Shown here piece after piece: positions 19,403 to 22,015 of a stretch of DNA of 22,015 bases. The notes under the pieces were generated by a model. The model did no database searches. It saw nothing but the letters and a program-made list of their open reading frames with translations, and was not told the DNA's origin. The position numbers and the translations under genes are program-made. The DNA is from a virus: the IMG/VR virus record IMGVR_UViG_3300031972_000193, positions 1 through 22,015 of that record, one strand, 5' to 3'. Each line of letters starts with the position of its first letter. Positions within the stretch are counted from its first letter, which is position 1.

Positions 19403-21142
19403 TTAATTCCAAGTATAGACTTTAAGAGCTTTTGCCTTTCCTTTAACTTTTAAGTCTTCTAAAGATTTTAACTTAAAACTACAACTTTTGGCAGTCTCAT
19501 GTCCTATAAGAAAATCAACACCTGCTTCTTTAGTTCCAGACTCAAGACGTGCTGCTACATTTACGCAGTCACCAATCGCCGTATAATCAAATCTATTATC
19601 TGAACCCATATTGCCTATAACTGCAAAGCCTGTGTTTACACCAACGCCTATTTCTATACCTAAACCAGATAGCTTTACTTCATCTTGTATTTCTTTAGCG
19701 CAAAGAATTGCAGCGTCTTCGTGATTATCTAAGTCTATAGGAGCATTAAATATGGCCATCATTGCGTCACCAATATATTTATCTACCATTCCCTCATATT
19801 TTTTTACAGCGTTAGCTTGAATGGTTAGAGCTTTGTTCATAATCTCTGTTACTTCTTCTGGTTCTAATTGTTCTGACAAAGAAGTAAAGCCTCTAACATC
19901 TGTAAATAAAAATGTGCATCTTCTTCTTTCGCCACCAAGTTTTAAAAGCTCGGGGTTGTCTTGCAATTGTTTAACTTGCCTCGGATCAAGATAATGCTCA
20001 AATTGTTTTTTGATTAATTGGCGTAATTTAAACTGTTTTCTAAAGTTTAGATAAAAAGCAATAGCCCCAGTTATGAACTGTGAGATAAAAGTCCATGAAA
20101 AATCTATTAAATAACCTTTTTGGATGCTAAAAAAGCCTGAGAGCGCCGTAGTCACAAGCAAAATTACAGCAACACTTACACCCTTGGTTATACCAAAAGA
20201 GTTTATTGAGAGCCATGTGAGAGTAACAAATATCCCAAAAATTAAAATTTCTAAAGCTATTGAAAAATCTGGTATATGTGGAGAGTTTTCTATAAGAATT
20301 GACTCAGATAATGCTGCTTGAATCTTATGTGGCTCTAATAATCCAGATGGAGTTGCAATCTGTGGCATAATTCCATTTGCAGTAACACCAATAAATACAA
20401 ATTTACCTGCTACATCCATTTCTTCTAAAGTTGTTTGCGGTGTATCTACCCAACTTATCCACTTGCGGCCATAATTATCTACAGGTATTGGAGCTAAACC
20501 TTTTATCACTATTTCTTCTAATCCATTATTATTAGTTTTTATAATGTATGTATTAGATCCTGCAAGTATTTTTAACACCTGCGTTCCAAATGCAGGAGAC
20601 CAACCTTCAGGCGTCTTCATTAGTAATGGTATTCTTCTAACCAAGTTGTCTATATCAACTGGTGCAGATGCAATTCCTTGCGTAGCTTCTGCTTTTAATA
20701 CATCTATATTCTCAACAATACCAGGTGACATATATCCACCTACGTCATCTCCAAGTATGACAGTTCCTGTAGTTGGCGGATAAGAACCGCTAGGACTTTC
20801 AAACATAGCTAGAACACTTGGTCTAAGCTCAAGAGCTGTTGCAAAGAACTTATCTCCGCCAAACCTATCTGGCTCACTAAAAGATACTACCCAGCCAACA
20901 CCTATAGCACCTTCAGCTAAAATATCTAATTGTATCTGCGCTAAATCTTTTCTAGGAAATGGCCATCCTCCTCTTTTGCGAACATCATCTTCTGTGATAT
21001 TAAGAGTGGTAAAGTAGCCAGATGGTTCTTGCTCTGCAACGTAAGCATCAAATATTTTTAGTTTAAGTATTTCTGTAGGCGTGCTTTGAAACACCAAAGG
21101 CAAGCTTAGTATTATAAGTATGGGTAATAATAGCTTATTCAC
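19403..21142 (-). CDS. CHASE2-domain class III adenylate/guanylate cyclase (579 aa)
   Basis: A membrane sensor that should make cAMP (or cGMP). Residues 1-18 are a signal-anchor. About 25-285 is a CHASE2 domain, placed in the periplasm (GGWPFPRKDLAQIQLDIL, SEPDRFGGDKFFATALE, DIDNLVRRIPLL). Three membrane spans follow (about 295-312, 320-338, 348-367), the standard CHASE2 arrangement. The cytoplasmic cyclase domain (about 400-579) has every canonical residue: metal-binding Asp415 (FTDVRGFT) and Asp459 (DKYIGDAMM), substrate-binding Lys455 and Thr521, and transition-state Asn528 and Arg532 (GDCVNVAARLE). Thr521 replaces the usual Asp, a class IIIb trait. It starts at GTG and overlaps the FecR gene by 8 bp. 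Its presence in a phage late operon is unusual. Confidence 0.93.
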   Translation of the reverse strand: MNKLLLPILIILSLPLVFQSTPTEILKLKIFDAYVAEQEPSGYFTTLNITEDDVRKRGGWPFPRKDLAQIQLDILAEGAIGVGWVVSFSEPDRFGGDKFFATALELRPSVLAMFESPSGSYPPTTGTVILGDDVGGYMSPGIVENIDVLKAEATQGIASAPVDIDNLVRRIPLLMKTPEGWSPAFGTQVLKILAGSNTYIIKTNNNGLEEIVIKGLAPIPVDNYGRKWISWVDTPQTTLEEMDVAGKFVFIGVTANGIMPQIATPSGLLEPHKIQAALSESILIENSPHIPDFSIALEILIFGIFVTLTWLSINSFGITKGVSVAVILLVTTALSGFFSIQKGYLIDFSWTFISQFITGAIAFYLNFRKQFKLRQLIKKQFEHYLDPRQVKQLQDNPELLKLGGERRRCTFLFTDVRGFTSLSEQLEPEEVTEIMNKALTIQANAVKKYEGMVDKYIGDAMMAIFNAPIDLDNHEDAAILCAKEIQDEVKLSGLGIEIGVGVNTGFAVIGNMGSDNRFDYTAIGDCVNVAARLESGTKEAGVDFLIGHETAKSCSFKLKSLEDLKVKGKAKALKVYTWN

Positions 21143-22015
21143 TTTGCGTTATGGTTATATTAGAATCACCACCACCGTTAATCTTAACTACATTAGATAC
21201 TCCATCCTGGATAATAATAAGTGTATAAGAGCCATTGCCGTTTAAATCTAATCTAACCGAATCATTTACTTTTCTTCTTAGACTTATTATATCACCTTGA
21301 ACTAGGGTAGTTATTTGGGTATCTGGATCTTGTCCTATTCTAGTACCTGTTAAATTAATACCGCCTGCATCTGCTAATACATCTTCCTCTTCACCAATAG
21401 CCAAAGAATCTAATACATTAAGCAAGTCTTCTAAAAAGTTAGTATCAAGGTAGTTAATATCAAGCTCTGTAAACTCTAGCTCATCTTCTCCCAAGAAGTC
21501 TTCATCAAGATAGTCTATATCAAGATCATTAAAATCTAGTATGTTTGCTTTAGCGTTTTGTGATACTTCTTCAGTAAGAGTAGTTTGTCGTTTAGGCGAC
21601 GTAACAATAAGCATGTTATCTATAATGTCTAATGTTAAATCTAGTATGACTGGTTTACTTGGCTTAGATTCAAAGACGCTTACAGTAGTAGCTTCAAATG
21701 GCTTATTAAGTATGACACTTCCCATAGCTGTAACTACTTCTATTTCACCACTAGATAAACCTAAAGCATCTGGTAGCAGTATAATAAGTGACCTGCCTAA
21801 TTCGTCTACTGTGGCTGTAAAATCTGTGCCTCTTATAGCTATATTAGCTGTAGGAGTTTTAAGTGATATATTTTGTTTATCTATTTTGCCTAAGTTACCT
21901 GTAATGAACCTAGCTGTACCAAGCCCAAAGGTAAGGGCCATCTTTGCTTTGCTTGGGTCTGGATCATAGATGTATTCATCTATAGTTAGTTGTGAGTGTT
22001 CAGTTAGTTTTACTG
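21135..22015 (-). CDS. FecR-domain protein with acidic repeats (5' end missing)
   Basis: The frame stays open to the window edge, so the first in-frame Met inside the window (21941) is not the start. The upstream residues (HSQLTIDEYIYDPDPSKAKM) continue into GLGTARFITGNLGK, then ISLKTPTANIAIRGTDFTAT, the core FecR fold with its RGTDF signature. FecR domains are typically periplasmic. Numbered from that Met, residues about 134-190 are strongly acidic and hold two copies of a 14-residue unit. The last 75 residues form a separate beta-rich region (QITTLVQGDIISLRRKV, SVRLDLNGNGSYTLIII). It overlaps the cyclase start by 8 bp, so the two are co-produced and probably work together at the envelope. 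A signal peptide, if any, lies outside the window. Confidence 0.85.
   Translation of the reverse strand, partial: VKLTEHSQLTIDEYIYDPDPSKAKMALTFGLGTARFITGNLGKIDKQNISLKTPTANIAIRGTDFTATVDELGRSLIILLPDALGLSSGEIEVVTAMGSVILNKPFEATTVSVFESKPSKPVILDLTLDIIDNMLIVTSPKRQTTLTEEVSQNAKANILDFNDLDIDYLDEDFLGEDELEFTELDINYLDTNFLEDLLNVLDSLAIGEEEDVLADAGGINLTGTRIGQDPDTQITTLVQGDIISLRRKVNDSVRLDLNGNGSYTLIIIQDGVSNVVKINGGGDSNITITQSE
21432..21533 (-). repeat. Acidic 14-residue direct repeat in the FecR-domain protein
   Basis: FNDLDIDYLDEDFL (137-150 from the in-window Met) and FTELDINYLDTNFL (157-170) are spaced 20 residues apart and match at most positions. The DNA copies differ at several sites, so the duplication is not recent or the unit is under protein-level selection. 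Asp/Glu density suggests metal binding or a charged docking surface. Confidence 0.7.

Noticed and set aside
21541-21969. Plus-strand open frame of 142 codons opposite the FecR-domain gene
   Set aside because: It is antisense to a recognisable FecR domain and has no plausible ribosome binding site or family resemblance.
1-22015. tRNA genes, CRISPR arrays, insertion sequences, diversity-generating repeats, attachment sites
   Set aside because: None seen on reading both strands: no cloverleaf-like segment, no spaced direct repeats, no transposase or reverse transcriptase, no integrase.

Overview
The window looks like part of a tailed-phage genome from an AT-rich, Gram-negative-infecting, probably marine lineage. 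It carries phage replication and recombination genes, a block of virion-associated genes, and a lysis cassette with a spanin pair, which implies an outer membrane. Codons and intergenic DNA are AT-rich, genes are packed end to end, and TAATG stop/start fusions recur. The marine assignment rests on my recollection of similar structural, spanin and small proteins in uncultured marine phages; no search was run. I see no terminase, portal, major capsid protein, DNA polymerase, integrase, tRNA or CRISPR here, so the window is only part of the genome and a temperate or lytic lifestyle cannot be decided.

Layout. (1) 1-296, minus: the start of an unknown gene and a small unknown gene, facing away from (2) 396-2342, plus: two small unknown proteins (one ending in an SSB-like tip), a RecB/Cas4-like PD-(D/E)XK exonuclease, a 29-residue overlapping micro-ORF, a possible ribbon-helix-helix protein and a DUF3310 protein. 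(3) 2339-3960, minus: a resolvase-like PD-(D/E)XK nuclease, a DUF669 ssDNA-binding-like protein and a Sak4-like recombination ATPase. (4) 4053-6514, plus: a helix-turn-helix protein and a primase-helicase (PrimPol + DUF3987). A perfect inverted repeat between blocks 3 and 4 forms a symmetric two-way promoter. (5) 6511-22015, minus: one long co-directional run. In transcription order it holds a FecR-domain protein (5' end outside the window), a CHASE2 class III nucleotide cyclase, a small conserved-looking protein, an i-spanin/o-spanin pair with overlapping genes, a 54-residue holin candidate, a staphylococcal-type nuclease, a GH24 lysozyme, a tail/stabilisation-like protein, a small unknown protein, a 2-oxoglutarate/Fe(II) oxygenase, and four large virion-associated proteins.

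How the parts fit. The exonuclease, DUF669 protein, Sak4-like ATPase and resolvase-like nuclease make a plausible homologous-recombination set working beside the primase-helicase. The large minus-strand run is a late transcript for virion assembly and lysis. The stand-out is at its upstream end: a membrane cyclase with every canonical catalytic residue, translationally overlapped with a FecR-domain protein and running straight into the lysis genes. This suggests that the phage makes a cyclic-nucleotide signal gated by an envelope sensor late in infection. That role is inference; the domains and gene order are seen in the sequence.
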